Source: Candidatus Binataceae bacterium | Lineage (GTDB): Bacteria > Desulfobacterota > Binatia > Binatales > Binataceae | Direction: 5' to 3' | Assembly: GCA_036495685.1 (NCBI GenBank) | Contig: DASXMJ010000194.1 | Coordinates: forward strand, 1 to 38,633 | DNA length: 38,633 nt | The notes under the pieces: generated by a model | What the model was told of the DNA's origin: nothing | The model's database searches: none | What the model saw: the letters and a program-made list of their open reading frames with translations, nothing else | Shown here: positions 16,873 through 26,253 of the stretch, piece after piece | Numbering within the stretch: the stretch's first letter is position 1 | How the letters are laid out: each line of letters opens with the position of its first letter | Translations under genes and position numbers: made by a program

Positions 16873-18042
16873 ATGCTAATAGACCGAAGGCATCTGCGGT
16901 TCGCTACTTTGTTCGCGGTTCTCGTGGCGGCTGCGGTGTTCGTCGGGCCGGGCGGGCCTTGGGCCGGGCAAGGTTCGAGCCCTCCGTCCCTGGTTATTCC
17001 GGGCAATCAAGGGTCACAAAGCTCGACGCTGGAACTGCCGACGACACCCTCCCATCAGGGTGGCGCGCTGAATATCACGCCCACCGTTCCCGGACCTCAG
17101 CAGGGACAGGAACTGACCATTCCGACCCCGCAGCTGCGGGAGCAGCCCGGCTACGCGCAGGTCACCGTGACGGTTACCGATTCCAACGGAAGCTACGTCA
17201 CCGGCCTTCAGAAGGATGACTTCAAGCTCTACCTCGATGGACAGCAGCGTCCAATAGAATTCTTCCGGCAGGACCTGAATACTCCGGTCTCGATCGGGAT
17301 ACTGGTGGACACCTCGGGAAGCATGCAACCGAAGATTCCCCAGGCGCGGCTTGCGATCGCGGATTTTCTCGACGCCTTGAACCCGCACGACGACGTGTTT
17401 CTTTTCGCTTTTTCAAGCCGTCCCTATCTGTTGCAACCCTTCACCACCGATCACGAGCGCGTAGCCAACAAGCTCATGATCCTTTACGCGAATGGCCAGA
17501 CCGCTCTGTTCGATGCAATTATCCAGGGACTGCGGATGGTCATGACCGGGCGCTATGACAAGCGTGCGTTGCTGGTGGTCACCGACGGCATGGACAACAC
17601 CAGCCGCGCGCAGGTGGATGAAGTCATCACGCTCGCCAAAAAAATGGGCGTGCTCGTGTACTCGATCGGAATCGGCGATCCAAATGCCAAAGAGCTGCCC
17701 AGCATCGTGATTGGACCCTTCGCGATCGGCGGCGGCGGCATCGAGCGGGTCGACGCCCAGACCCTGCACACTCTTTCGACCGAAACCGGCGCCAAAACCT
17801 ACGTCATACGCCAGGTCGGTGACGGCGCCGCGCTGAGGAAGGCCTGCCAGCAGATCAGTCTTGAACTACGCGAGCAGTATACCTTGGGATTCGTCGCTCC
17901 GGATGCGAGTGCCGGAGGCTATCGCGGCGTGCGCGTCGACTCCACAACACATCCCGATGACACCGTACGCGTGCGCAAAGGCGTGGAAGTTGGAGGCCCC
18001 GCGGCATACGCCGCCGGACCGCCGGGCGCGCCGGTTCCCTAG
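16873..18042 (+). CDS. Secreted VWFA-domain protein (acidobacterial-related type)
   Basis: A 389-residue exported protein. Residues 1-32 form a signal peptide (RFATLFAVLVAAAVFVGPGG). A Pro/Gln/Ser-rich linker (33-92) leads to a beta-rich segment VTVTVTDSNGSYVTGLQKDDF typical of the VWFA-related Acidobacteria-type domain. The VWFA domain (about 139-345) has an intact MIDAS: D146, S148 and S150 (LVDTSGSM), then NGQTALFDAI and VVTDGMDN. It would bind a divalent metal and a protein ligand outside the membrane; the ligand is unknown. The 265 bases upstream show no other gene. The gene converges on the ThDP enzyme with 37 bases between stops. Confidence 0.9.
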   Translation: MLIDRRHLRFATLFAVLVAAAVFVGPGGPWAGQGSSPPSLVIPGNQGSQSSTLELPTTPSHQGGALNITPTVPGPQQGQELTIPTPQLREQPGYAQVTVTVTDSNGSYVTGLQKDDFKLYLDGQQRPIEFFRQDLNTPVSIGILVDTSGSMQPKIPQARLAIADFLDALNPHDDVFLFAFSSRPYLLQPFTTDHERVANKLMILYANGQTALFDAIIQGLRMVMTGRYDKRALLVVTDGMDNTSRAQVDEVITLAKKMGVLVYSIGIGDPNAKELPSIVIGPFAIGGGGIERVDAQTLHTLSTETGAKTYVIRQVGDGAALRKACQQISLELREQYTLGFVAPDASAGGYRGVRVDSTTHPDDTVRVRKGVEVGGPAAYAAGPPGAPVP

Positions 18043-18079
18043 CGCTCTCCCGAAAACGCCTGCCTCACGGGTGGAGGAA

Positions 18080-19840
18080 TCAATCCAGCTTGCGCTTGCC
18101 GTAGTACGGCAGCGTGGTGCCCTCCGCCGGTTTCTCTAGAGCGGGCTCCTCTTTTCGGGGCCGCGCCGACGCCGCACTATAGAGCGCCAGTGTCCCTGGC
18201 TCGATCACATCTGGATCGGTGACGATGTTGACACACGCGACGCGGCCGCACCCAAGGGCGCGCTTCATCGCGGGCGCTATCTCTTCGGCGCGTTCGACCA
18301 GTTCGCCATGCGCGCCCAGTCCTTCTGCCGCGCGCTCGTAGTGCACCATCCCAAGCTCGGTTGCCATGTGCTGGCCCTTGCCCCACATGAGTTCCTGCCC
18401 GTGCTTTGACATGCCCCATTGCTTGTCGTTATTGACCACCACGGTAATCGGCAGATTGTTTTTGGCCGCGGTGTGAAATTCTGAAAAGTTGAGGCCCGCC
18501 GATCCGTCGCCGACGATGCAGAACACCTGCTCATCCGGATGTGCGGCCTTGGCCGCCATCGCAAAGGGAAGTCCTACGCCCAGACACCCCAGGTATCCAT
18601 GGCTGAGAAAGCGCCCGGGGTGCCGCGCGGTCCACGCATTCCCCATCCACGCCGCGGTCTCACCACCATCGGCGACCACGATCGCGTTCGGGTCGAGCAG
18701 TTTCGCAATTTCGTGCGCCATGCGGGCGGGATGAATCGGTCCGGCCGCGGGCTTCAGCGCTTCATCAAAACGATGCTGTCCCCCGTTGCGGACGGCGCGG
18801 AGCCGTTCGCGCCATTCAGAATGCTCGTCGAACTTCTGTCCCTTTATCGCGTCGATCGCGTCGCGAAGGAACTCTCCGCAGTCGGCCACAATGCCGAGCT
18901 CGATATCGCGATTGCGCCCGATTTCCTCCGGCTCGATATCGACCTGAACCACGCGCGCGTCGGCGGGAATTACCGAGTTCCGGCCGCCGGTAAAAAGTCC
19001 GATTCGGGTGCCAAGCATGAGGACCAAATCGGCGCTGCCCCCGGTCTTGGCGTGAACCCCCGGGTGGATGGCGCCGAACCCGCCGAACGAGAGCCTGTGA
19101 TCTTCAGGAATGGAACCACGCGCTTTGGAGTTGGTCATCACCGGAGTGTGCGTGAGTTCCGCAAACTGGACTAGTTCTTCGGCCGCCTGCGAGAACCAGA
19201 CTCCGCCCCCCGCGAAGATGGCGGGGCGCTTGGCTTCCTTGAGCCAATCGAGAGCTTGGCGTAGCGCTGCGCGCGAAGGACCGGGCACGGATTGCGGGCG
19301 GTACTTTTCCGGAAACTTTACGATTTCTTCCTCGCTGCGCGAGAAGAGCACGTCGATCGGAAGCTCGAGAAACACTGGTCCCGGCCGTCCTGAGATCGCA
19401 TGGCGGAACGCGGCCGCGACGTATTCGGGAATTCGATCGGTGTGAGTTACCGAACGCGCCCACTTGGTGATGGGACGCATGATTCCCATCTGGTCCACCG
19501 CCTGGAGCGGCAGGCGGTCATCGTCGGAAAGAGGACTGCGTCCGCCGATCAGTATCATCGGAATCGAGTCCATGAATGCATTGGCCACGCCGGTGACGGC
19601 GTCGGTGACGCCGGGGCCCGCGGTGACGATGGCGACCCCCGGGCGGCCGGTCGTGCGCGCCCAACCGTCAGCCATATGCGCGGCCGCCTGTTCGTGACGA
19701 GTGTCGATCACGCGGAAGCCATGGCGCATGCAAGCAGCGTAAATCGCATCTAGATGTCCACCATGGAGCGTAAAAACTTCGTGAACTCCTTCGCGCTCCA
19801 GGGCGCGGACGATCATTTCCCCGCCATCGATTTTTGCCAT
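18080..19840 (-). CDS. Thiamine-diphosphate enzyme, acetolactate-synthase-like
   Basis: A 586-residue ThDP-dependent enzyme of the acetolactate synthase / 2-hydroxyacyl-CoA lyase superfamily. The catalytic Glu is E50 (IDTRHEQAAAHMADG), followed by TAGPGVTDAVTGVANAF and GPVFLELPIDVLF. The ThDP/Mg motif is GDGSAGLNFSEFHTAAKNN followed by VVNND. The protein ends in a charged tail (PRKEEPALEKP). GGAGGT lies 7 bases before the ATG. No small regulatory subunit (IlvH/N) is adjacent, so biosynthetic acetolactate synthase is less likely; benzoylformate decarboxylase-like, oxalyl-CoA decarboxylase-like or acyloin enzymes are alternatives. The substrate cannot be read from the sequence. Confidence 0.9.
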   Translation of the reverse strand: MAKIDGGEMIVRALEREGVHEVFTLHGGHLDAIYAACMRHGFRVIDTRHEQAAAHMADGWARTTGRPGVAIVTAGPGVTDAVTGVANAFMDSIPMILIGGRSPLSDDDRLPLQAVDQMGIMRPITKWARSVTHTDRIPEYVAAAFRHAISGRPGPVFLELPIDVLFSRSEEEIVKFPEKYRPQSVPGPSRAALRQALDWLKEAKRPAIFAGGGVWFSQAAEELVQFAELTHTPVMTNSKARGSIPEDHRLSFGGFGAIHPGVHAKTGGSADLVLMLGTRIGLFTGGRNSVIPADARVVQVDIEPEEIGRNRDIELGIVADCGEFLRDAIDAIKGQKFDEHSEWRERLRAVRNGGQHRFDEALKPAAGPIHPARMAHEIAKLLDPNAIVVADGGETAAWMGNAWTARHPGRFLSHGYLGCLGVGLPFAMAAKAAHPDEQVFCIVGDGSAGLNFSEFHTAAKNNLPITVVVNNDKQWGMSKHGQELMWGKGQHMATELGMVHYERAAEGLGAHGELVERAEEIAPAMKRALGCGRVACVNIVTDPDVIEPGTLALYSAASARPRKEEPALEKPAEGTTLPYYGKRKLD

Positions 19841-20042
19841 GATGTTTACCTCCGCTCCGCAGTGATTTTAGGTCGGTGTCGTTGAGACCGGCAAACGCGC
19901 CTTTGATAAAGGTTCGCTGAAGGACGACCTACTCCTGATCGGAAGAGCACGACGCAAATACGAAAAGCGAGGCGGCTCAGAACTATTTCGGGAGAGATGG
20001 CGCCTCGTGCCGGTCCGCTTCGGATTGCTCGGGAAGACCGGT

Positions 20043-21170
20043 CTATTGGCTGGCCAGCTCAGGGCGGACCAGTTCGCCGTCGTGCGCGGCCTGGCCCAGG
20101 TTGATAGCGACCATTTCGTTACCCTCAAGTCCGTGGACGACCTGGCAGTGGATACCGTCGTCCTGTCCCAGTGCCACTTCGGCCAAGCGGATGCGGTTGT
20201 CCTTGACGGTCGGCACGTAGACCTTGCCATTGCTGAACACGAGCGCGTCATCGGGAACCAGGAGAGTTCCGGACGAGCCAGTGACGGCGATCTCGACGTG
20301 CGCGTACATGCCGGGGAGCAGGAGCAGATCATCGTTGGGGAGATCGACTTCGACCAGCATTGTGCGCGAGTCGTTCATCAAGGCTTCGGGATGCCGGGTG
20401 ACGGCACCGCTGAAAGTCCGTCCTGGGAGTTGACTCACGGTGATACTTGCGGGATTACCGTCCCTGACAAATGCAGCGTCATCCTGCGGCATGTGCACGT
20501 AAACTCGCAGCGGTTTCAGGGTGGCCATCCGAAAGATTGCCTGCTCGCTGTCCTGGGCGGTCGCCATCGCGACCAAAGCCCCCGGGTCAAGGTGCCGCTC
20601 GGTTATGATGCCGTCGTATGGCGAGAGTACGCGTTCATACGCCTTTTGTGCGAGCAGCGACTTCCACTTGGCCTCAGCCGACAGCAGGGTCGCGTGCGAC
20701 TCATCGGCCTGCTCCTGAGGCATCACGTGCTGCGCCGCCAGGTTTTGGTAGCGGCCGTCGGTGAGCCCCGCGATTCGGTAAGCGGCCTGGGCGTCGGCCA
20801 CCTGTTGGTCGAGTTCCGGTGAAACGAGCACCGCCAGCAGCTGGTCTTTCTTGACCCGCGCGCCCTTGTCGACCAGGACGGTTTTGATGTAGCCGGAGAC
20901 CTTCGGGTAGATCGGGCTTTCGAAAAAGCCGTGCACATCGGCCGGAAAGGTGAGACTTCGGTTGAGCGCCACCTGCTGCACCGGCACGGTCAGAACCAAC
21001 GGGCCGCGCCGCTCCTCTTGTTCCAGCGCGCTGGTCTGGCGGCGAATCCACACTTCGCGTGCGAGTACCAGACCGGCCAACGCGACCAGGACCACGACCA
21101 CGGACGCAAACCAGCCGAAGTAGAAGAGGGCGCCCGAACCGGGTTGAGTGTGACCGGTAGTTTCGCTCAT
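20043..21170 (-). CDS. RND efflux membrane-fusion (adaptor) protein
   Basis: A 375-residue periplasmic adaptor. One N-terminal membrane helix (about 15-38, FYFGWFASVVVVLVALAGLV) anchors it. The lipoyl/barrel-sandwich halves are seen in ESPIYPKVSGYIKTVLVDKG and YDGIITERHLDPGALV, joined by a short alpha-hairpin, with beta-barrel segments LRVYVHMPQDDAAFVRDG and LLLLPGMYAHVEIAV. GGAAGG precedes the start. The gene follows the RND pump gene by 21 bases; the usual order in Proteobacteria is adaptor before pump, so this order is reversed. No outer-membrane channel gene is present. The 202 bases after its stop hold only short hairpins. Confidence 0.93.
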   Translation of the reverse strand: MSETTGHTQPGSGALFYFGWFASVVVVLVALAGLVLAREVWIRRQTSALEQEERRGPLVLTVPVQQVALNRSLTFPADVHGFFESPIYPKVSGYIKTVLVDKGARVKKDQLLAVLVSPELDQQVADAQAAYRIAGLTDGRYQNLAAQHVMPQEQADESHATLLSAEAKWKSLLAQKAYERVLSPYDGIITERHLDPGALVAMATAQDSEQAIFRMATLKPLRVYVHMPQDDAAFVRDGNPASITVSQLPGRTFSGAVTRHPEALMNDSRTMLVEVDLPNDDLLLLPGMYAHVEIAVTGSSGTLLVPDDALVFSNGKVYVPTVKDNRIRLAEVALGQDDGIHCQVVHGLEGNEMVAINLGQAAHDGELVRPELASQ

Positions 21171-21191
21171 AGTCGCCTTCCGTCGTCCGCC

Positions 21192-24100
21192 TCAGTCCTT
21201 CTCTGCCTGCTCGACCATGGCGCCGATTATGGCGTCGCGTTCGCGCTTCCCGAGGTGTTTGCCGGTAAACAGCGAGTATACCGCAGGTACCACGAACAGG
21301 GTCATCGCGGTCGCCGCGATTAATCCTCCGATCACCGCGCGCCCAAGCGGCGCGTTCTGCTCGCCGCCCGCGCCTAGCGCCAGCGACATCGGTAGCATGC
21401 CGAGAATCATCGCCAGCGCTGTCATCAAGACCGGACGCATCCGCACCGTCGCGGCCTCGATGGCCGCCTCCATCGCATTCTTGCCCTGACTGCGCAAATC
21501 GTCAGCGAAGGTAATCAGCAGATTTCCGTTAGCGACTCCAACCCCCACCGCCATGATCGTTCCCATCAACGATTCGACGTTCAGCGTGGTCCGGGTGGCG
21601 ATCAGCATCCACAGCACCCCGGCCAGCGCGCCCGGGACTGCCATCATGATGATGAATGGGTCGAGCCAGGACTGGAAATTCGTTGCCATCAGCAGGTAAA
21701 CGAGCACGATCGCCAGCAGCAGCCCTGCACCCATGCTTCCGAACGAGGCATGCATTGCTTCGCTCTGCCCGAGGATCTTCACGGTGGTACCGCGCGGCAC
21801 GTCCTTGAGTTCGTCGACCTTGCGCTGGACGGCGGCGCTCACGCTGCCGAGGTCGCGGCCTTCCACGTCGCAGTTGACGTCCAGAACCCGCTGCACGGTG
21901 TAGTGATTGATCCCCTGCGCCTGTACCTCGTGGCGGATGTTTGCGAGGTTGGCAAGAAACTGCGGCGCGGGCGGGGCGCCGTCGACTATCGATGGAGTCA
22001 GCGGGGTACGACCGATGGCCTGGATCGAGTCGACGATATGCTGCGGTGTCTGGACCGATACCGAATAATTCACACCGCTGCGCAGATCGAGCCACTGATT
22101 CGGTGCGATGACCGAGCTCGAACTCAGCGAGGTCAGCACACTGGTGGTGACATCATGCTGTGTAAGGCCGAGCTCGAGCGCCTTGTCCCGGTCGACCTGC
22201 ACGCGGAGGGTCGGGTAGTCCAATACCTGTGCTATCCGGGTGTTGGCAGCGCCGGGGATGGTCTCAATTTCATTCTTGAGCTTCCCGGCGAGGGCAAAGG
22301 ATGCATTGAGATCGCGGCCGGTGATTTGAACATCAATCGGCGCGGAAAGGCCGAAGCTCAGCACCTGGCTCACGATGTCGGCGGCTTGTGGATAAATGAT
22401 CAACTGGGGAAACTTGGCGCGCACCCGGTCCAGGATGGCCCTGGTGTATTTGCCGCTGGGGGCGTGATTCTCGCTCAATTGTATCTGCAGGTCCGCATCC
22501 TGCGGACCCAGCGTATCGGTCTGGTAGAACAGCAACGCCCAGTACACCGGCAACCCGACGTGATCGGTCATCAGCTTGAGCTGATCTGGCGGGATGATGC
22601 TGCGAATCTCGTTTTCGACCTTGTCCAGGATTCGCGAACTCTCTTCCAGCCGGGTACCGACCGGGACCCGAACGTGGAGCCGAATCATGCCGCTGTCGAC
22701 GGTCGGAAAGAAATCCTCGCCCACGATCCGTAACAACACCATCGAAGCGAGCACCAAGATGGAAATGCATCCAAGCGTGAACCCGCGATGCGCCATGACA
22801 CTCATCAGCCCGCGCCGATAGCGTTCGCGCATCCGCTCGAAGCCCTGTTCGAAGCGGGTGGTCAGAGTGCCGAGAAGGCCCCCCGCCCGGTTTTCGTGAT
22901 GCTCTTCGGTGAGCAGATGTAGCGCCATGCTGGGCACCAAGGTGCGCGAGAGCAGGTACGAGGCGAGCATCGCGTACACCACCGCCAGAGCGAGCGGGGT
23001 GAACAGGAACCGGGCCACGCCGGTGAGAGCGACGACCGGAGAGAACACGATGCAGATCGACAGCGTTCCAATGAACGCGGGAACCGCGATCTGCCGGGCG
23101 CCGTCGAGAATCGCAACGCCGAGCGGTTTGCCCATGGCGTGATTGCGATGAATGTTTTCCACTTCCACGGTCGCGTCATCGACCAGCATTCCCACCGCCA
23201 GCGAGAGTCCGCCGAGCGTCATCAGGTTGATCGTCTGTCCAGAAAGCTTGAGTCCGACAATCGACGTCAGGATGGCCAGTGGGATCGAAGTGATGACGAT
23301 AATCGTGCTGCGCCAGGAGCCCAGGAACAGCAGCGTCATCAGGCCGACCAACGCTGCAGCCAGGGTTCCTTCCTGGAGCACGTCGCGCAGGGCGCGCCGG
23401 ACGAACACCGACTGGTCGAATGCTAGCTCCGCCGTAAGCCCGGGCGGGGCGATCGCCATCATCGGAGCGAGCGCCTGCCGGACCGCATCGACCACGGTAA
23501 GCGTGGACGCGGAGGGGTGTTTCAGGATGAGCCGGTAGGTAGAGAGCTTTCCGTTAACGCGTACGATGTCGTTCTGGACGGCATGGCTGTCGCTAACCTT
23601 AGCGACATCGCCGATATAAACCGGCGCACCATTGAGTTCCCTGATCGGGAGGCGGTTGAGGTCATCGACGGTGGAGGGGCTGCCGTTGAGCACCACGTTA
23701 TATTCAACGTTGCCGATCTTGGCGGTGCCGCCGGGAATGATGACATTCTGATTCAGCAGCGCGGTGACCACATCCTGCGGCGACACTCCGCGCGCGTACA
23801 TTCGCGACGGGTCGATATTCACCATCACCGAGCGTGAAGTTCCGCCGAAAGGGGCCGGGGAGGAGAGGCCGGGAATGGTGAACAGGAACAGGCCGGCGAA
23901 GTTGAACCCGAAGTCGTAAAGCTGTCGCTGCGACAAGGTGTCGCTCGAAAACACGAGAAACGCGATCGGCACGTTGGTCGCGTTGTAGTCGATGACGCTC
24001 GGCGGGCTGATTCCAGGTGGCAGGATATTTTTGATCGCTTCGCAGACCGCGGCGAGCTGCGCGATCGCCAGTCCGGTATCCGACCCGCTCTGGAAATAGA

Positions 24101-24380
24101 ATTTCAGGAGACCGATGCCGTTGTACGAGATCGACTCGATGTGATCGACCCCGTTGACCGTCGTCGAAGCCGCGCGCTCGCTGATGTTGACGACGCGCTG
24201 TTCCATTTCCTCGGCAGACAGTCCGGGGTAGTTCCAGACCATGTTCACGAGTGGCATATCGATGGCGGGGAAGATGTCGAAGTTCATTCGGCCCAGTGAC
24301 ACGATGCCGAGCAGCAGCATCAGGGCCGACATCACTGCGACCGTGACCGGTCGACGCAGGGCTAGTTGGACGATCCACAT
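21192..24380 (-). CDS. RND-family multidrug/hydrophobe efflux transporter
   Basis: A 1062-residue inner-membrane proton-driven pump of the AcrB/MdtB class, with the usual two repeats of six helices plus large periplasmic loops. The start MWIVQLALRRPVTVAVMSAL and FDIFPAIDMPLVNMVWNYPG are typical. The proton-relay aspartates are visible in TM4 (SLAVGMLVDDATVEVENIHR), and IMAVGVGVANGNLLITFADD and the RMRPVLMTALAMILGMLPMS segment are in the second half. The ATG at 24380 shares one base with the stop of the TetR gene (TAATG), so translation is coupled. A long in-frame extension to 24767 is not part of the gene because it lies inside the TetR coding region. Substrates are unknown; with the aromatic genes nearby, hydrophobic or phenolic compounds are plausible. 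Confidence 0.95.
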   Translation of the reverse strand: MWIVQLALRRPVTVAVMSALMLLLGIVSLGRMNFDIFPAIDMPLVNMVWNYPGLSAEEMEQRVVNISERAASTTVNGVDHIESISYNGIGLLKFYFQSGSDTGLAIAQLAAVCEAIKNILPPGISPPSVIDYNATNVPIAFLVFSSDTLSQRQLYDFGFNFAGLFLFTIPGLSSPAPFGGTSRSVMVNIDPSRMYARGVSPQDVVTALLNQNVIIPGGTAKIGNVEYNVVLNGSPSTVDDLNRLPIRELNGAPVYIGDVAKVSDSHAVQNDIVRVNGKLSTYRLILKHPSASTLTVVDAVRQALAPMMAIAPPGLTAELAFDQSVFVRRALRDVLQEGTLAAALVGLMTLLFLGSWRSTIIVITSIPLAILTSIVGLKLSGQTINLMTLGGLSLAVGMLVDDATVEVENIHRNHAMGKPLGVAILDGARQIAVPAFIGTLSICIVFSPVVALTGVARFLFTPLALAVVYAMLASYLLSRTLVPSMALHLLTEEHHENRAGGLLGTLTTRFEQGFERMRERYRRGLMSVMAHRGFTLGCISILVLASMVLLRIVGEDFFPTVDSGMIRLHVRVPVGTRLEESSRILDKVENEIRSIIPPDQLKLMTDHVGLPVYWALLFYQTDTLGPQDADLQIQLSENHAPSGKYTRAILDRVRAKFPQLIIYPQAADIVSQVLSFGLSAPIDVQITGRDLNASFALAGKLKNEIETIPGAANTRIAQVLDYPTLRVQVDRDKALELGLTQHDVTTSVLTSLSSSSVIAPNQWLDLRSGVNYSVSVQTPQHIVDSIQAIGRTPLTPSIVDGAPPAPQFLANLANIRHEVQAQGINHYTVQRVLDVNCDVEGRDLGSVSAAVQRKVDELKDVPRGTTVKILGQSEAMHASFGSMGAGLLLAIVLVYLLMATNFQSWLDPFIIMMAVPGALAGVLWMLIATRTTLNVESLMGTIMAVGVGVANGNLLITFADDLRSQGKNAMEAAIEAATVRMRPVLMTALAMILGMLPMSLALGAGGEQNAPLGRAVIGGLIAATAMTLFVVPAVYSLFTGKHLGKRERDAIIGAMVEQAEKD

Positions 24381-25060
24381 TAGACGCGCGCTCCTGGGCT
24401 CGCGTACCGGCGCGACGCTTTGCGCCGGCCTTCGAAGACCGGCGGCGCCACGGGCTTGAGATGGCGAATCATGGCCCGGACAAATGCGGTCCACCGTGCC
24501 TGGAAGCGCGAATCTCCGGGCGACGCGCCGGTTATCAGCCTGGTGAGCTGCGGAAAAGCAAGCGGGAAGGTGGTAAGCGCCATGTTGGAAAGCAGTAACA
24601 GGCGTGGATCCAGATCCGAGGGCAACTGGCGCGTACGTTGGAACCCGGCAAACTGATCGATTGCACGGTCGTAACAGCGCTTGCGCTGCGAGCGCGCGAT
24701 CATTCGGGTCGCGGTCGCGTCCAGGGCCTCCCACTCCATCAGGCGCACCCAGGCCCGATCGCGGCATCCGAACTGAAACCAGAACGCGGTTGACTCCTCG
24801 GGCGCTGTGTAGGTGGCGAGGTCCAGTTGTGCGGCGCGCAGGGCAAACCGCCTGCGCATCACCTCGCGATAAAGTTCGTTCTTCGCGCCGAAATAGCTGT
24901 AGAGCATGCGCTTGTTGATCCGCGCACGCTGCGCGATGCGGTCGACCCGCGCGCCTGCCAAGCCACGTTCCGAGAACTCACGCAGGGCAGCCGCCAGAAT
25001 TCTCTCTCGGCTGCGAGCGGAGTCGCGCTTGAAAGGAGTCGTCGGCCGTCTGCGCGCCAT
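24380..25060 (-). CDS. TetR-family regulator of the efflux operon
   Basis: A 226-residue regulator. The helix-turn-helix spans about 15-62 (RERILAAALREFSERGLAGA, then INKRMLYSYFGAKNELYREV). The rest is a helical ligand domain with a basic C-terminal tail (GRRKASRRYAS). The ATG at 25060 has GGAG 8 bases upstream; earlier in-frame starts at 25090 and 25147 are less likely, and 25147 overlaps the -35 box. Its stop overlaps the pump start. A GTAAC-N6-GTTAC palindrome lies at the expected transcription start, so it likely represses its own operon until an efflux substrate binds. Confidence 0.9.
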   Translation of the reverse strand: MARRRPTTPFKRDSARSRERILAAALREFSERGLAGARVDRIAQRARINKRMLYSYFGAKNELYREVMRRRFALRAAQLDLATYTAPEESTAFWFQFGCRDRAWVRLMEWEALDATATRMIARSQRKRCYDRAIDQFAGFQRTRQLPSDLDPRLLLLSNMALTTFPLAFPQLTRLITGASPGDSRFQARWTAFVRAMIRHLKPVAPPVFEGRRKASRRYASPGARV

Positions 25061-25103
25061 GACTGACACTCCACGTCGCCGCGAGACCATAAACCCGCGG
25101 GCT

Positions 25104-25147
25104 GTAACTGATTGGTTACTTGTAGGCCAGGAAGCGCAAGGAGTCAA
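25104..25147 (-). promoter_or_regulatory. Efflux operon promoter and TetR operator
   Basis: On the minus strand TTGACT (25147-25142), a 17-base spacer and TACAAG (25124-25119) form a sigma70-type promoter. The inverted repeat GTAAC-N6-GTTAC (25104-25119) abuts the -10 box and covers the expected +1 near 25112. The leader to the ATG at 25060 would be about 52 bases. Confidence 0.6.
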
Positions 25148-25280
25148 AGGAATGAGCGGAGGGACCGTGGACGCTGAAATTCCGGGAACGATCCTAGTCC
25201 CCTCGGCGTGTGTGCAACCGGTCCCTCGGCGGTGCCAGTTCCTGCTTCCCGAGCGAGGGAGTCTTGAGAACCCGTGGAAT

Positions 25281-25994
25281 TTAGGGTGCCTGCGAAGTGT
25301 TCGAGTTACCCCTTGTTTTGAACGGAGACTGAAACACGCGCGCCGGGTCGGAGGTCAGGTTCAGGAATTTTATTTCGGCGAAGTCGCCGGCGATCTGAAT
25401 TCCAAAAAAAGTTGCGTTATCGATTCGGATCCGTCGAAAGTTTTCGAGGCCCAGCCTCATGAAGTAGCACAGCACGGTGCGAATGATATCCCCGTGCGAC
25501 ACGAACAGAACGCGTTTGCCCCGATTGGCGGCAATCGTGTGACGGACCGCATCGACGCCTCGCGCCTGCACGTGGTACATGGTCTCGCCGCCCGGGGTGG
25601 GCTCATCGAGGGGGCGCTCGCGGTAGTGGATGTAGTGCGCGTCCCTTAGCAGATCGTCATAGACCATGCCTTCCCAGCGGCCGTACTCGACCTCGGACAG
25701 ACGCGGATCCTCGATGATCTCGGCGATGCCGACTCCGTGACCGATAATCTCGGCCGACTGACGCGCGCGGGCCAGGGGGCTGGACACAATCAGGTTCGGG
25801 GCGAGTTCACGGGCGAGAGGGATAGCCGACTCCACCTGGCGTCGACCTGCTTCGTCGAGCTCGATGGGACTCTTGCCCATCACGCGACCTTCGCGGTTCC
25901 ATGGTGTCTCGCCGTGGCGCATCAAAAGTGCGACGCCTCTGATTCCACCGGACTGGGTGAGTTTTTCCGCTACGTAGAATGGACCTAGCGCCAT
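25281..25994 (-). CDS. Histidine phosphatase (phosphoglycerate-mutase-like) family protein
   Basis: A 237-residue member of the histidine phosphatase superfamily. The phosphoacceptor motif is LLMRHGETPWNREG, followed by LTARG-like IELDEAGRRQVESA, SSPLARARQSAEI, the acid region LSEVEYGRWEGM, and the second catalytic His in VLFVSHGDIIRTVL. The ATG at 25994 has AAGGA upstream; the open frame continues to 26240 but that part crosses the terminator of the neighbouring gene. The substrate may be a sugar phosphate, alpha-ribazole phosphate or another metabolite. An upstream terminator makes it a separate unit from the moeB-thiC block. Confidence 0.88.
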   Translation of the reverse strand: MALGPFYVAEKLTQSGGIRGVALLMRHGETPWNREGRVMGKSPIELDEAGRRQVESAIPLARELAPNLIVSSPLARARQSAEIIGHGVGIAEIIEDPRLSEVEYGRWEGMVYDDLLRDAHYIHYRERPLDEPTPGGETMYHVQARGVDAVRHTIAANRGKRVLFVSHGDIIRTVLCYFMRLGLENFRRIRIDNATFFGIQIAGDFAEIKFLNLTSDPARVFQSPFKTRGNSNTSQAP

Positions 25995-26193
25995 GGTTGG
26001 ATTGTTCCTTATCTTCCGTGCTTTTGTCCAAGAGGAAGGTTCGCGAGTGGTGCTATCAGAGAAGTGCGCCTGTGGACAGAACTTCGCCTCGGACCAAAGA
26101 TCGACCAGCAGTGGTTCTCTAGGCCTCAGCAGCCCGCACCTGACCCTTAGTGCCCCCTTGGACAAGGAGAGTGCCCTGGGACAGCGGGGCCAC

Positions 26194-26225
26194 AAAAAAA
26201 GGCCGCCGCTTTGCGGGCGGCGACC
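26194..26225 (-). terminator. Intrinsic terminator of the rhodanese-MoeB gene
   Basis: Reading the minus strand, a GC-only stem (GCCGCCCGC pairing with GCGGCGGC, one bulge, short AAA loop) is followed by a run of seven T. The flanks GGCCACAA and TTGTGGCC extend the symmetry. It sits 29 bases after the stop of the MoeB-like gene. Confidence 0.85.
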
Positions 26226-26253
26226 TTGTGGCCGATCCATTACAGGTTCACAA

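Noticed and set aside
24381..24767. N-terminal extension of the RND pump frame
   Set aside because: It lies inside the TetR coding sequence in another frame and lacks RND sequence; the TAATG-linked ATG at 24380 is the normal pump start.
25995..26240. N-terminal extension of the histidine phosphatase frame, including an ALSLSKG-like repeat translation
   Set aside because: It crosses the terminator of the MoeB-like gene and resembles translated intergenic repeat DNA. AGTGCCC occurs twice at 26149 and 26170, too little to call a repeat family from one copy.
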